Shown in pieces: positions 7,883 to 16,465 of a stretch of DNA of 64,000 nucleotides. Position 1 is the stretch's first letter; every line of letters begins with the position of its first letter. The stretch is taken from NCBI GenBank assembly GCA_963692995.1, contig OY843611.1, forward strand, positions 2,170,001-2,234,000, given 5' to 3'. Source of the DNA: Bin87 sp963692995 (GTDB lineage: Bacteria; Chloroflexota; Dehalococcoidia; Lucifugimonadales; UBA3495). The position numbers and the translations under genes are program-made. The notes beneath the pieces are model-generated. The model had not been told where the DNA came from, ran no database searches, and saw nothing but the letters and a program-made list of their open reading frames with translations.

Positions 7883-8205
7883 GATTGCGTCGCAACCTAC
7901 AGACGTTGCGGGGTGGGCTTCTTGGTTCAGGAAATGTCCGGCAGGAAATGTCCGGCTAAATTGGCGGCGGCATTATAGCACAACCATCCTGCGGAGACAC
8001 CTGCAATTTTGCTCGGGCCGCGCCCAGGTCAAGCGGTTGGGCCGGGAAGAACCGGGCGCGCGGATCAAGTCGGCTGTTTGCCGGATCGATGATGATTAAC
8101 TATGATGTTGGTGACTTACATCATAGCGGATTTTCGTATCGCGGATTTTCGTCGCTGCGGTCGCCGCAGCGGCTTGATAAGCAATTAGCGGGGAATCGTC
8201 TTGCC
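7883..8205. other. Divergent intergenic region with two short tandem duplications
   Basis: This 323-nt spacer between nuoA (-) and the hydrolase gene (+) holds the nuo promoter and two direct duplications. CAGGAAATGTCCGG occurs at 7928-7941 and 7942-7955, and GCGGATTTTCGT at 8126-8137 and 8141-8152. The hydrolase reading frame stays open back to 8089, but the family N-terminus fits the ATG at 8206. I see no RNA gene or clear operator here. Confidence 0.6.
7972..7977 (-). promoter_or_regulatory. Extended -10 promoter of the nuo operon
   Basis: On the minus strand the sequence reads TGCTATAAT, a perfect -10 with an upstream TG. No good -35 is seen at 16-18 nt, consistent with an extended -10 promoter. 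A transcript from here would carry a leader of roughly 80 nt before nuoA. This is inference from motif match and position. Confidence 0.6.
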
Positions 8206-9084
8206 ATGCCCTCCATTTCCGGCGACTGGACCAGCCATTACATCCACTCCAACGGCATCCGTCACCACTATCTGGAGTGGGGCGATGCGGGCAACCCGCC
8301 GCTGCTGATGCTGCACGCCACCGGCCTGTGCGCCGGGCCCTGGAAACCCCTGGCACGACGCCTGGCCCAGCGTTACCGAGTGCTGGCTTTCGACCAACGG
8401 GGACACGGGGACACCGACAGATCGGACAAGGGATACCGCTTTGAGTACGCTGGCGAAGATCTGGCAGCCATCGTAAAGTCGATGGGGCTGCGGCAGCCGA
8501 GAGTGGTGGGCCACTCGTCGGGCGGATTGGCGGCCATTATCGCCGCCACTATCCTGCCGGATGGGTTTGGCCCGGTGGTGTTGGTGGAAACGCGGGTCAG
8601 CAACGATGCTCCCACTGCGGCTACCCAGGACCTCAATCTACGCGCCGAGCGCACCCGCATGAAACGCTCGATCTGGGAATCCCGGGAAGCGATGTTCGAC
8701 GCCTATCGCACCAGAGCCGCTTTCAAAGATTGGGAGGAAGAGCCTTTCAAAGAATTCATTGCCGGCGGCGCCAAAATGCTGCCTGATGGTCGCGCGGAGT
8801 TGAAATGCCACCCGGAAACGGAAGCCACGTTCTACGGAATGCGCGACGATTTGCCGGTTGAGGATTACCTGCGCGGATTGGCGGGCAAATGGCTGCTGCT
8901 GTTGGCGGATTATCCTGGATGCCAACGGCTGGACGATGCTGGCGTCAGACGATTTCAGGAGCTGGTGGCCGGTTCGCGGGTGAAAGCGCTGGGGAAAGGC
9001 AGCCACTTCCTGCCCATGGAATACCCGGAGGATGTCCTCTCGGCCGCGTTGTCCTGGTTTGACGCCGGCGGAGCGGAGACGTAA
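8206..9084 (+). CDS. Alpha/beta hydrolase
   Basis: The 292-aa protein has the alpha/beta-hydrolase fold order: an oxyanion-region LLMLHATGLCAGPW, then FDQRGHGDTDR, then the nucleophile elbow GHSSGG (Ser in G-x-S-x-G), and a C-terminal histidine in GKGSHFLPMEYPE. The substrate cannot be told. The start is the ATG at 8206, because homologues begin near the HxxxSNGIRHHYLEWG strand. It lies 46 nt upstream of a CoA transferase on the same strand, which suggests a shared catabolic role, but that is inference. Confidence 0.9.
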   Translation: MPSISGDWTSHYIHSNGIRHHYLEWGDAGNPPLLMLHATGLCAGPWKPLARRLAQRYRVLAFDQRGHGDTDRSDKGYRFEYAGEDLAAIVKSMGLRQPRVVGHSSGGLAAIIAATILPDGFGPVVLVETRVSNDAPTAATQDLNLRAERTRMKRSIWESREAMFDAYRTRAAFKDWEEEPFKEFIAGGAKMLPDGRAELKCHPETEATFYGMRDDLPVEDYLRGLAGKWLLLLADYPGCQRLDDAGVRRFQELVAGSRVKALGKGSHFLPMEYPEDVLSAALSWFDAGGAET

Positions 9085-9130
9085 TATCGCGCTGGCGTCG
9101 TGGTCAACAAACGCCGGCGCGTGGACTGCT

Positions 9131-10366
9131 ATGGTGAACTCCCCGGAAAACTTCGCCGGCCCGCTGGCCGGTCTGCGGGTGCTGGATCTGTCCATCATTG
9201 TTGCCGGCGGCACCGCATCGTCATTGATGGCCGACTTCGGGGCGGAAGTGGTCAAGGTGGAGCGGCCCGGCGTCGGTGATCCACTGCGCAACTGGGGGCC
9301 GTTCTACAACGGTGTTTCACTGTGGTGGAAAGTCCATTCTCGCAACAAGCAGTCGATCACGCTGAACCTGGCCGACCCTCGGGGACAGCGCTTGCTCAAG
9401 GACCTGGCGCGGTCGGCGGATGTGCTGATCGAGGGCTTTCGCCCCGGCACGCTGGAACGCTGGGGGTTGGGACCCGCAGACCTGCACGGTTCGGACGTTA
9501 ACCCGGGGCTGGTCATCCTGCGCTTCTCCGGGTTCGGGCAGACCGGGCCGTACCGGGACCGTCCCGGATTCGGCACCATCGCCGAGTGCATGAGCGGGTA
9601 CATCGGAATGACCGGCTTTCCGGATACTCCGCCGAACCTGCCTCCGGTGCCGCTGGCCGACGAGATCGCCGGGGTGTTCGGGGCGATGGCCGGGATGATG
9701 GCGATTTACCGGCGGGACGCTGACCGGCGGGAGGGTCAACCCGGGAAGGGTCAGGTGGTTGACCTCAGCCTCTTTGAGCCGCTGTTCCGGCTCTGTATTC
9801 CCCATCTCACCATCTACGACCGTTTGGGAGAAATCCGGGAACGGGTGGGCAACGATTTCCCCGACGCCGCGCCGCGCAGCCTGTTTCGCACCGGCGATGA
9901 GCGCTGGTTGGGGCTCTCCGCCACGTCGCAGAACACGTGGGAGGGACTGGCGCAGGCTATGGGCCTCGGCGACCTGCTGGATGATCCCCGCTTCACCAAC
10001 AACGCCGCCCGCCTGCAACACAAAGACGCGCTCAACGAAATCTTGCAAGAGTGGCTGGGCAGTCGCAACACCGACACGGCGCTGGACGAGCTCATACCCG
10101 CCGGCGGCGTGGTCGGCCCGGTTTATAACAGCGCCGATATTATCGCCGATCCGCACTATCAATCTCGCGAAGACATCGTCGAGATGGACGATCCTGAGTT
10201 GGGACGGACCAAGATGCTGGGGCTGGCGCCGAAATTCAGCGACACACCGGGCGAGTTGCGGCACATGGGGCCCACGGTGGGCCAGCACAACGCCGCAATC
10301 TACGGCGGTTGGCTCGGCCTGAACAACAGCGACCTGGCAACTCTGGCAACGGAGGGGGTGATTTAG
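9131..10366 (+). CDS. CaiB/BaiF family (class III) CoA transferase
   Basis: The 411-aa protein matches the formyl-CoA/carnitine-CoA transferase fold. The N-terminal block LAGLRVLDLSIIVAGG with LMADFGAEVVKVERP is diagnostic, followed by the SITLNLADPRGQRLLKDLA and ADVLIEGFRPGTLERWGL blocks of the family. Such enzymes move CoA between carboxylic acids via an aspartyl intermediate. The ATG at 9131 gives the standard N-terminus; the open frame upstream overlaps the hydrolase gene and is not used. The acyl substrate is unknown. Confidence 0.94.
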   Translation: MVNSPENFAGPLAGLRVLDLSIIVAGGTASSLMADFGAEVVKVERPGVGDPLRNWGPFYNGVSLWWKVHSRNKQSITLNLADPRGQRLLKDLARSADVLIEGFRPGTLERWGLGPADLHGSDVNPGLVILRFSGFGQTGPYRDRPGFGTIAECMSGYIGMTGFPDTPPNLPPVPLADEIAGVFGAMAGMMAIYRRDADRREGQPGKGQVVDLSLFEPLFRLCIPHLTIYDRLGEIRERVGNDFPDAAPRSLFRTGDERWLGLSATSQNTWEGLAQAMGLGDLLDDPRFTNNAARLQHKDALNEILQEWLGSRNTDTALDELIPAGGVVGPVYNSADIIADPHYQSREDIVEMDDPELGRTKMLGLAPKFSDTPGELRHMGPTVGQHNAAIYGGWLGLNNSDLATLATEGVI

Positions 10367-10368
10367 TT

Positions 10369-11001
10369 ATGTCCGGTCCGGTTCTACTGGTGGCTACGCG
10401 AAACCCCGGCAAGATGCGTGAATACCGGCAACTGCTTGCCGACTGGCCCGGGTCCTTGATTTCTCTGGACGACGCCGGCGTGGCTGATGAGGTTGCGGAG
10501 ACCGGGGATACGTTTCTCGCCAACGCGCGCCTTAAGGCCAGCGAGTACGCCCGACTGTCGGGTTGCCTGACAATCTCGGACGATTCGGGGCTTGAGGTTG
10601 ACGCGCTGGGCGGCGCTCCGGGAGTGCATTCGGCCCGTTACGGCGGCGCGGCTTGCGCGTCGGATGGAGACCGGGTAGAGCTGCTCCTGAGCAACCTGGC
10701 GGGCGTGCCCTGGGAGCGACGGAGCGCCCGGTTCCGCTGTTGCACCGCCATTGCCGGGCCCGGCGGCCCGGCGCTGTCCACCGTCGTCGGCTCGATTGCG
10801 GGGATGATACAATACGAACCGATGGGCGAGCACGGGTTCGGTTATGATCCGGTGTTCTACCTGCCGTCCTACTCCAGGACTATTGCGGAACTACCGCCGG
10901 AAGACAAGAACCGCATCAGCCACCGCGCCGACGCGGCTCGAAAAGCCCGGCGAATTCTCAACCGATTGGTCGTCACTGGGGTGAAAGCCGGAGTCCAGTA
11001 G
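10369..11001 (+). CDS. rdgB: Non-canonical purine NTP pyrophosphatase (RdgB/HAM1)
   Basis: The 210-aa house-cleaning enzyme hydrolyses dITP, XTP and similar to the monophosphate. The N-terminal LLVATRNPGKMREYRQLL binds the triphosphate. SDDSGLEVDALGGAPGVHSARY carries the metal-binding and catalytic acids, and GEHGFGYDPVFYLP with SHRADAARK closes the nucleotide site. The start ATG at 10369 follows GGAGGGGGTG and lies 2 nt after the CoA transferase stop. It sits upstream of moaA; no functional link is obvious. Confidence 0.96.
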   Translation: MSGPVLLVATRNPGKMREYRQLLADWPGSLISLDDAGVADEVAETGDTFLANARLKASEYARLSGCLTISDDSGLEVDALGGAPGVHSARYGGAACASDGDRVELLLSNLAGVPWERRSARFRCCTAIAGPGGPALSTVVGSIAGMIQYEPMGEHGFGYDPVFYLPSYSRTIAELPPEDKNRISHRADAARKARRILNRLVVTGVKAGVQ

Positions 11002-11039
11002 CATTTTCCGGCTTGCGCCGGAACGACCGGGCAGTAGCG
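11002..11039. repeat. Family A repeat between rdgB and moaA
   Basis: The spacer contains TTCCGGCTTGCGCCGGAA, the palindromic core of family A, directly after the rdgB stop, and leaves almost no room for a promoter. moaA is therefore probably read through from upstream. Confidence 0.7.
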
Positions 11040-12056
11040 ATGATTACCGACGTATTTGGCCGACCGTTGCGGGACTTGCGAATCTCGGTCACCGACCGTT
11101 GCAATTTTCGGTGTCCTTACTGCATGCCGGCCGAAATATTCGGCGAGGCGTATGAGTTCTTGCCCAAGGACCAGATTCTGACTTTCGAGGAAATCGCGCG
11201 TCTTGCCGGATTATTCGTCACCGCCGGAGTGAATAAACTCCGAATCACCGGCGGGGAGCCGTTACTGCGGGTTGATCTTCCCAACCTGATCAACCAGCTC
11301 TCGGAGATTCCCGGCGCTGACGACATTACCCTGACTACCAATGGCTATCTGCTGGCTCAGCAAGCGAGCCAACTGGCGGAAGCCGGCCTGCGCCGCATCA
11401 CCGTCAGTCTGGATTCGCTGGACGACACGGTGTTCAAGCAGATGAACGGGCGCGGTTTCGGCACGCGCCGGGTGCTGGACGGCATCAACCGGGCCGCCGC
11501 CGCCGGTTTGTCGCCGGTCAAAATCAACGCTGTAGTTCAGAAGGGCGTGAACGACCACACCATCGTCGAGCTGGCTCGTCATTTCAAAGGCACCGGACAC
11601 ATTGTTCGGTTCATCGAATACATGGACGTGGGCAATCGCAACGGTTGGAAACTGGATCAGGTGGTATCCGCCGCTGAAATCGTTAGCCTGATCGACACGG
11701 AGCTAGGCCTGGAGCCGGCCGAACCCAATTACGTTGGCGAGGTGGCAAATCGCTGGCGGTACCGGGATGGGGAAGGCGAGATCGGTGTAATCGCCTCGGT
11801 TACGCAACCGTTCTGCGCCGACTGCACGCGCGCCAGACTCGCCACGGACGGCAAGCTCTACACCTGTCTGTTCGCGGCGGATGGGGTTGACCTGCGCGGT
11901 CCGCTGCGGGACGGAGCGGACGACCCGGAATTGAGCGATATCATCGCCAAGGCGTGGAGGGTTCGCCGGGACCGTTATTCCGAAGAGCGGACTGCCCACA
12001 CCGTGTCGCAAGACTCCGCCCGACGCAAAGTCGAAATGTACCACATTGGCGGTTAG
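11040..12056 (+). CDS. moaA: GTP 3',8-cyclase MoaA
   Basis: This 338-aa radical SAM enzyme catalyses the first step of molybdenum cofactor synthesis, from GTP to 3',8-cH2GTP. The SAM cluster motif is C21-x3-C25-x2-C28 (CNFRCPYC). The second, GTP-binding cluster is given by FCADCTRAR and a third cysteine at LYTCLF. KLRITGGEPLLR is the GGEP region. The last residues lack the usual double glycine but end in YHIGG, so the C-terminal GG is present. It pairs with moaC 12 nt downstream. Confidence 0.97.
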   Translation: MITDVFGRPLRDLRISVTDRCNFRCPYCMPAEIFGEAYEFLPKDQILTFEEIARLAGLFVTAGVNKLRITGGEPLLRVDLPNLINQLSEIPGADDITLTTNGYLLAQQASQLAEAGLRRITVSLDSLDDTVFKQMNGRGFGTRRVLDGINRAAAAGLSPVKINAVVQKGVNDHTIVELARHFKGTGHIVRFIEYMDVGNRNGWKLDQVVSAAEIVSLIDTELGLEPAEPNYVGEVANRWRYRDGEGEIGVIASVTQPFCADCTRARLATDGKLYTCLFAADGVDLRGPLRDGADDPELSDIIAKAWRVRRDRYSEERTAHTVSQDSARRKVEMYHIGG

Positions 12057-12068
12057 CGGGAGGCCGGC

Positions 12069-12578
12069 ATGACCACAGACAACGCGAACAAACCGGCCAA
12101 CCGCCTGACCCACCTGGCCGAGGACGGCAGCGCCCGCATGGTTGACGTGGGCCGGAAACCGATTACCGACCGGTTCGCTCAGGCCGCCGGTTACGTGGCG
12201 ATGCGACCGGAAACCCTGGCCCTCATCCGCGACGGGTTGATGAAGAAGGGGGACGCGCTCACCATTGCCCAACTGGCCGGCATAATGGGCGCGAAACGGA
12301 CGGCGGAACTGATTCCGCTGTGCCATCCGCTCCCTTTGAACAAGGTGGATGTGGAGTTGACGCTGGATGAACCGGAGAGCCGGGTCTGCATCACGGCCAC
12401 GGCGACTACCTCGGGCAAGACCGGCGTGGAAATGGAAGCGCTAACCGCAGTATCGGTGGCGGCGCTGACGGTTTACGATATGTGCAAGGCGGTGGATCGA
12501 GGAATACGCATTGATGGGATCCGGCTGCTGCGCAAGACCGGCGGGCAGTCCGGCGACGTGGATCTCACCAATGGCTAA
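12069..12578 (+). CDS. moaC: Cyclic pyranopterin monophosphate synthase MoaC
   Basis: The 169-aa protein converts 3',8-cH2GTP to cPMP, acting right after MoaA. The family motifs ARMVDVGRKPITDRFAQAAG, AGIMGAKRTAELIPLCHPLP and GVEMEALTAVSVAALTVYDM are intact, including the KMVDV-like start strand and the catalytic lysine and histidine region (KAVDRGI). An SD (GGGAGG) precedes the ATG. The gene ends 4 nt inside the convergent hypothetical gene. Molybdenum cofactor made here could serve the hydroxylase at 16466-18790. Confidence 0.97.
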   Translation: MTTDNANKPANRLTHLAEDGSARMVDVGRKPITDRFAQAAGYVAMRPETLALIRDGLMKKGDALTIAQLAGIMGAKRTAELIPLCHPLPLNKVDVELTLDEPESRVCITATATTSGKTGVEMEALTAVSVAALTVYDMCKAVDRGIRIDGIRLLRKTGGQSGDVDLTNG

Positions 12579-12943
12579 TCGGCGCGCCGGCCCAGTTCGG
12601 TTGCCAGGACCCGGATGGCTTCGGTGAGATAAACCAGGTATTCGCGGGCAGTCAGATCAAGGGGCGTGAACTGCTCCACCTGGTCAACTTCCAGGACACC
12701 CACGATCCCCGGGATGGCGGTCACGTCCAGTTCGGCTATAGCGCCGTCCGGCGTAAGGACGACGCATCCCAGGTTGGGGTTGGGCGCCGGTATGGGGTCA
12801 AGCTCTATCGCCTGGATGGTAGCCATGCCAAGGAACGCCGGGAACGGATCCAACTGGCGGCACAGGCGGACTACCAAAGACTCCATTTGAGCGGCGGCAT
12901 CCGTGAGCGCGACTTGGGTATCCTGATCGTCGGAAGCAGCCAT
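12575..12943 (-). CDS. Hypothetical protein
   Basis: I do not recognise this 122-aa protein. It shows an N-terminal helix with ALTDAAAQMESLVVRLCRQ, a central beta region with proline/asparagine-rich PIPAPNPNLGCVVLTPDG, and a C-terminal helix EYLVYLTEAIRVLATELGRR. No signal peptide or membrane segment is seen. It converges on moaC with a 4-nt overlap. The tRNA promoter -35 lies just upstream of its ATG on the other strand. Coding is supported by plausible composition and lack of a competing frame, not by family recognition. Confidence 0.6.
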   Translation of the reverse strand: MAASDDQDTQVALTDAAAQMESLVVRLCRQLDPFPAFLGMATIQAIELDPIPAPNPNLGCVVLTPDGAIAELDVTAIPGIVGVLEVDQVEQFTPLDLTAREYLVYLTEAIRVLATELGRRAD

Positions 12944-12950
12944 TATCCGA

Positions 12951-12980
12951 TTGACAACCCGATGGTAGGCCCCTTACCAT
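12951..12980 (+). promoter_or_regulatory. Sigma70-type promoter of the CAT-anticodon tRNA
   Basis: TTGACA at 12951-12956 and TACCAT at 12975-12980 are separated by 18 nt. The -35 is perfect. Transcription would start about 40 nt upstream of the tRNA 5' end at 13027, a normal precursor leader. Confidence 0.65.
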
Positions 12981-13026
12981 ATTCATGAGCGCGGTAGCGT
13001 CGGCGTCTGGCCGTGGCTGCGCGGTG

Positions 13027-13101
13027 GGCGACGTAGCTCAGTGGCAGAGCGGGCGCTTCATAAGCGCTAGGTCGTTGGTTCGAATCCATCCGTCGCCACC
13101 A
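13027..13101 (+). tRNA. tRNA with CAT anticodon (elongator Met or Ile2)
   Basis: A full cloverleaf is visible: acceptor GGCGACG/CGTCGCC, D-arm GCTC/GAGC with an AGTGGCA loop, anticodon stem GGCGC/GCGCT with loop TTCATAA (anticodon CAT), a 5-nt variable loop, and T-arm GTTGG-TTCGAAT-CCATC with one T-T mismatch. The CCA end is encoded. The first base pair is G-C, not the C-A mismatch of initiators, so this is elongator tRNA-Met or a lysidine-modified tRNA-Ile; the sequence alone does not decide by eye. Confidence 0.95.
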
Positions 13102-13121
13102 TAATCGGGTTTGAGGGCTAA

Positions 13122-13151
13122 ATAAAGCCGGGTCATGCGACCCGGCTTTAT
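13122..13151. terminator. Bidirectional terminator between tRNA and PAC2 gene
   Basis: The stem AAAGCCGGGTC / GACCCGGCTTT with loop ATGC is perfect and extends with A-T pairs on both sides, so it carries U-rich ends in both directions. It lies 20 nt after the tRNA and 22 nt after the PAC2 gene end on the other strand. Confidence 0.85.
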
Positions 13152-13172
13152 GCGTTTGCCGGGGGGCGGGTT

Positions 13173-14087
13173 CTATTCCTCGCGTTGGCCGAATTCCTCG
13201 CCCAGTTCGCTGAGGAACTGTTCGATCTCCGGGGACAAGGCGACGGCATCCACCGTGTCCTCGCTGTTCTCATCAGCAACCGACGCTTCTGCTTCGTTGG
13301 TATCGTAGTAATCTTCCATCTGCCGGATCAGACCCTGGAGGTCGGAATTGCGTTCGACCGCTGCATTCAGCTCCCGGTATTGCCTTTGACCGCGTCGCGT
13401 CGGCGCCAGGTCTGCGGGAATCTCCGAGTACACCGATGAGAGCACTTCGATCATCCGGGCGGTGCCGTTGTAGTCTTCATCCAACTGGACGTATTGGGGG
13501 AGGTGAACCATGAAGTTGATGGCTTCAATCTCCATGCGCTCAATGCCGTCGGACACCAGGTTCATGATCGTGGTTGGCCCCTGGTAGGTGCTGCCCCGGA
13601 GCTTCAGGTTGGGGACGGCCCGGAGCTGGGGCACGGCTCCCAAAGAACCGGTGACGAGCAACGGGCGAGTGTGGGGTACTGCGTCGTACATTGCCCCCAG
13701 GCGGCAATACCGTTTGACGTTGAAAGATTGGACCACCTGCAAGATGGATTCCGTGTAAGTTTCGCTGTTGGCGTGGGGTTCGCGCAGGTGGAGGAAGAGG
13801 TAATCCGGGCCGTTTTCGGTGGTGGCGTACCGGATGATGCTGTTGGGGATACGAACCCGGCGTTCGTTTTCTACCAGGCGCATACTGGGCCGGTAGCGGG
13901 TAAAATCGAAGAACTCGCCGGGCCGGCGAAGCCGGCCCAGTTCTCTTGAGCCGAGATAGCGTTCCAACCGATTGAGGGTCAGGGTGCCTACGCTGCCCAC
14001 GTCCACCCAAGGGCGGATCATGGCGAACACATGGGGTTCCCGCAACTCAGGCAAGGGTTCCTGTAGTTCAAATGCGCCAATCATCAT
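13173..14087 (-). CDS. PAC2 family protein
   Basis: The 304-aa protein matches the PAC2 (proteasome assembly chaperone 2-like) family. The N-terminal ELREPHVFAMIRPWVDVGSV is the PAC2-type opening, the middle has LLVTGSLGAVPQLR and NLKLRGSTYQGPTTIMNLV, and MEIEAINFMVHLPQYVQLDE is the conserved core. The C-terminus is acidic (about residues 255-304) with NEAEASVADENSEDTVDAV. In bacteria the exact role is unclear. The start could be M1 or M2. The gene stands alone between the tRNA and a repeat-rich spacer. Confidence 0.88.
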   Translation of the reverse strand: MMIGAFELQEPLPELREPHVFAMIRPWVDVGSVGTLTLNRLERYLGSRELGRLRRPGEFFDFTRYRPSMRLVENERRVRIPNSIIRYATTENGPDYLFLHLREPHANSETYTESILQVVQSFNVKRYCRLGAMYDAVPHTRPLLVTGSLGAVPQLRAVPNLKLRGSTYQGPTTIMNLVSDGIERMEIEAINFMVHLPQYVQLDEDYNGTARMIEVLSSVYSEIPADLAPTRRGQRQYRELNAAVERNSDLQGLIRQMEDYYDTNEAEASVADENSEDTVDAVALSPEIEQFLSELGEEFGQREE

Positions 14088-14185
14088 AGTAGGGTAATCT
14101 TGCCAGAGACGGGCCGGATTTTCAAGGAGCGCAACAGCCTCAGCCGGGCCTTTCCAAAAGCCCCGGATGGCGGCCTTTCACCCCG

Positions 14186-14222
14186 ACCGTCATTCCGGCG
14201 AAAGCCAGAATCCGGAGTCCGC
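14186..14222. repeat. Family A dispersed repeat
   Basis: The sequence GTCATTCCGGCGAAAGCC followed by AGAATCCGG is the classic long form of family A. It lies in the 240-nt spacer between the divergent PAC2 and DUF3352 genes. Nothing else recognisable is in that spacer. Confidence 0.8.
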
Positions 14223-14329
14223 AGTTAATGAGGAAGGCTCATAACAACAGCGCGGCGGAGGCAGGAGAGGCTTTCGTCCTGTGATACCCTAATCCAATCG
14301 CCAATCCAGCACTGCGAGGGGTATTGAAA

Positions 14330-16105
14330 ATGTTGATAAAGACAATCGGGGTGATCGCCGCCGTGCTGGTCATCGCCTTAATCGCCGTTAGCGCGGCAAT
14401 GTATTTCAGGTTCATCCCGATTCCGGGGCCAATCCTGGCCCTGTTGGTCGGGGCTAAACCGCCTGAATACTCGGCGCGCTATTACCCGCCCAACACGTTA
14501 GCCTATGGCTGGCTGACACTGGTTCCAGGCCAAGGGCAGTTGCAGGATTCGGAAAATATTTGGGAGCGATTTAACGAATTTTCAGCCTTCCGCGACTTGA
14601 TGGACCTGGCAAAGGAAGAGTTTGAAGACGAAACCGGCATCGACTTTGAAACCGGTGTAATGCCCTGGGCTGGCCCGGAGCTTTCGGTGGGGCTGTTGAA
14701 CTATGACGCCGCGACCGACATTCCCACGGCAGTTGTCCTCATCGGCGTGCGCGACCAGAAAGCCGCCGCGGACTTCATGCAAAAGTGGGCGCCCTACATT
14801 GAGGGCGCGATGGATACCTCCCTGGAGACCGGCTCGTACCAGGGCTTTGATACTTGGGTGAATGAGGATAACCTGCAAGCCTACACGCTGACTGGCGACT
14901 GGCTGGTCTTCGCTACTCATAAAAACGCGCTGGAAGACGTTATTGATCGCATTGCCGGCAACCGCGACGACTCGCTGTACGAATCCGAGAACTTTACGGC
15001 GGCGCGGTCAGCATTGCCGGAACGCCGGTTCAATTCGACGTACGTCAATGCCCAGCTCAGTCTGGAAATATTAGAACACATGGCTATCCCGGAACTTGCG
15101 TTGATGGGGGCTGGATCTTTTGACCAGCAGGCTCCGGAGTGGCTGGCAATGTCGGCGGGCTGGGTTGACCGGGGGATTGTCGTCGATATGGTATCGCCGA
15201 CGGTAAGGGCTTTCGGGTTTGAAGTGGCTGACCTGGCAGACCCGGCTCCCCTGTTGCCAGACGACACGCTGGGATTCATCGCAGCCACTTTTGACCCGGA
15301 TATTGACCACTGGCGGACCGCGTTGAGCGAATACCAACTGGTGGACGTGCTGCCCGATCCCGAGCTGCTGGCTGAAGTGAGCGCCGGTCTGGGACAGATG
15401 GGCCCCGGCGGTGAGCGGGAATTGGCGGAGGATGCCACATTGGCGGACGTTCTCGATTTGGGATTCGGCCTGGCCAAAGATTTTACCCGCATTGACTTGG
15501 AAACGGAGTTATTCAACCACCTGGCCGGCGAGGTAATCCTGGCGGTCAGCGAGTTTGACTTCGACACCTTAGGTGATGACTCGGAAAACAATCCGGTTGA
15601 CGCCGTCGCCATGTTGGCTTATCGCGAGGAAGGGGCAGAAGAACTGCGTGATACGATGGACAAGGTGAACGAACTGATCGCAGAGTATTTGGGCTTATTC
15701 ATCCAGAGCGATACGGCAGACTTGGGCGGCGACAACGACGCGACAGTGTTCCGCATTGACGGGACCGGTTACGCGCCGGGTTATGTGATGCACGACGGCT
15801 ACCTGACGCTAGGCAGCCGGGAAGCTGCGTTGGAAGCCATTGTCAGCCGGCAGAATGGTACCGGCGCCACCTTGTCGTCGGATGCCGAGTATGTCCGGGC
15901 GCTGGGACACTTGCCCGACAGTCGCCAATTTCTGGCCTACATTGACATCCCTCGGATTGTTCGGCAAACGGAACCGCAAGACTTTGACCTGGAGGCAGAC
16001 CAGCACCGGATACTGGCCGAAGGGTTGGGTGTGTTAGCGCTGGCCGGCGCTAACGACGCCGATTACGGTCGCGCCAAGCTGGCGCTAATGCTATTCCCGG
16101 AATAA
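14330..16105 (+). CDS. DUF3352 domain-containing membrane-anchored protein
   Basis: The 591-aa protein begins with one hydrophobic segment (about residues 5-25) and is otherwise soluble and acidic, so it is probably anchored with its body outside the cytoplasm. The pattern YYPPNTLAYGWLTLVPGQGQ, then FVGVRD-like and WLVFATHKNALEDVIDR blocks repeated twice (again as GYLTLGSREAALEAIVSR near residue 505), is that of DUF3352. The role is unknown. The start is the ATG at 14330; a TTG two codons upstream is an alternative with better SD spacing. Confidence 0.85.
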   Translation: MLIKTIGVIAAVLVIALIAVSAAMYFRFIPIPGPILALLVGAKPPEYSARYYPPNTLAYGWLTLVPGQGQLQDSENIWERFNEFSAFRDLMDLAKEEFEDETGIDFETGVMPWAGPELSVGLLNYDAATDIPTAVVLIGVRDQKAAADFMQKWAPYIEGAMDTSLETGSYQGFDTWVNEDNLQAYTLTGDWLVFATHKNALEDVIDRIAGNRDDSLYESENFTAARSALPERRFNSTYVNAQLSLEILEHMAIPELALMGAGSFDQQAPEWLAMSAGWVDRGIVVDMVSPTVRAFGFEVADLADPAPLLPDDTLGFIAATFDPDIDHWRTALSEYQLVDVLPDPELLAEVSAGLGQMGPGGERELAEDATLADVLDLGFGLAKDFTRIDLETELFNHLAGEVILAVSEFDFDTLGDDSENNPVDAVAMLAYREEGAEELRDTMDKVNELIAEYLGLFIQSDTADLGGDNDATVFRIDGTGYAPGYVMHDGYLTLGSREAALEAIVSRQNGTGATLSSDAEYVRALGHLPDSRQFLAYIDIPRIVRQTEPQDFDLEADQHRILAEGLGVLALAGANDADYGRAKLALMLFPE

Positions 16106-16130
16106 CCGCGAGGCTGCCGGCCGGCGCGGA

Positions 16131-16400
16131 TTATCCGCCGCCGATGGCCGGCAGAAAGTGCATTTCGCTGTCCTCGCTCACCCGTTCCAGCAAACCCAAC
16201 TGGCTCACGTCGCCATCCACGATTACCGCCAGACCCGGCGTGATGTCGTCCAGTTCTGCGTCGTAAAGCAGTTCCTTCATGCCCGGATGGATCCGCTCCA
16301 GGTTGTTGATTACCTGGCGCACGGTGGCGCCGTCAACCTGAACCCGGTCCGGAGCGCCGGTGATGCGCTGCATTTGCGGGGGTATCCAAACGTCTGCCAT
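16131..16400 (-). CDS. MoaD/ThiS family ubiquitin-like protein
   Basis: The 89-aa protein has the beta-grasp pattern of small sulfur carriers: VDGATVRQVINNLERIHPGM, then the central strands LAVIVDGDVSQLGLLERV, ending in HFLPAIGGG. A C-terminal Gly-Gly is what these carriers thiolate; here there is one extra Gly. The ATG at 16400 follows AAGGGGGC. It is 65 nt downstream of the molybdenum hydroxylase on the same strand, so a role as MoaD for molybdopterin synthase is attractive, but a ThiS-like or SAMP-like role is possible. Confidence 0.88.
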   Translation of the reverse strand: MADVWIPPQMQRITGAPDRVQVDGATVRQVINNLERIHPGMKELLYDAELDDITPGLAVIVDGDVSQLGLLERVSEDSEMHFLPAIGGG

Positions 16401-16432
16401 TTCAGCCCCCTTGCGAGATAAAGAAAAGAGTC

Positions 16433-16460
16433 GTAGGGGCGGGTTAAAATCCGCCCCTAC
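16433..16460. repeat. Dispersed repeat, family B (palindrome)
   Basis: GTAGGGGCGG-GTTAAAAT-CCGCCCCTAC, a 10-bp stem between the MoaD-like gene and the hydroxylase gene. Related copies with GGTTTGAAACC centres are at 32587, 58621 and 63952. It may act as a terminator hairpin for the hydroxylase transcript. Confidence 0.85.
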
Positions 16461-16465
16461 CCGTT

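Noticed and set aside
11002..11039. Molybdenum cofactor riboswitch upstream of moaA
   Set aside because: The gap is only 38 nt and is filled by a family A repeat; there is no room for the Moco RNA motif.
13027..13101. Initiator tRNA-fMet
   Set aside because: The first acceptor pair is G-C rather than the unpaired C-A typical of bacterial initiators, and the anticodon stem lacks the three consecutive G-C pairs in the initiator arrangement.
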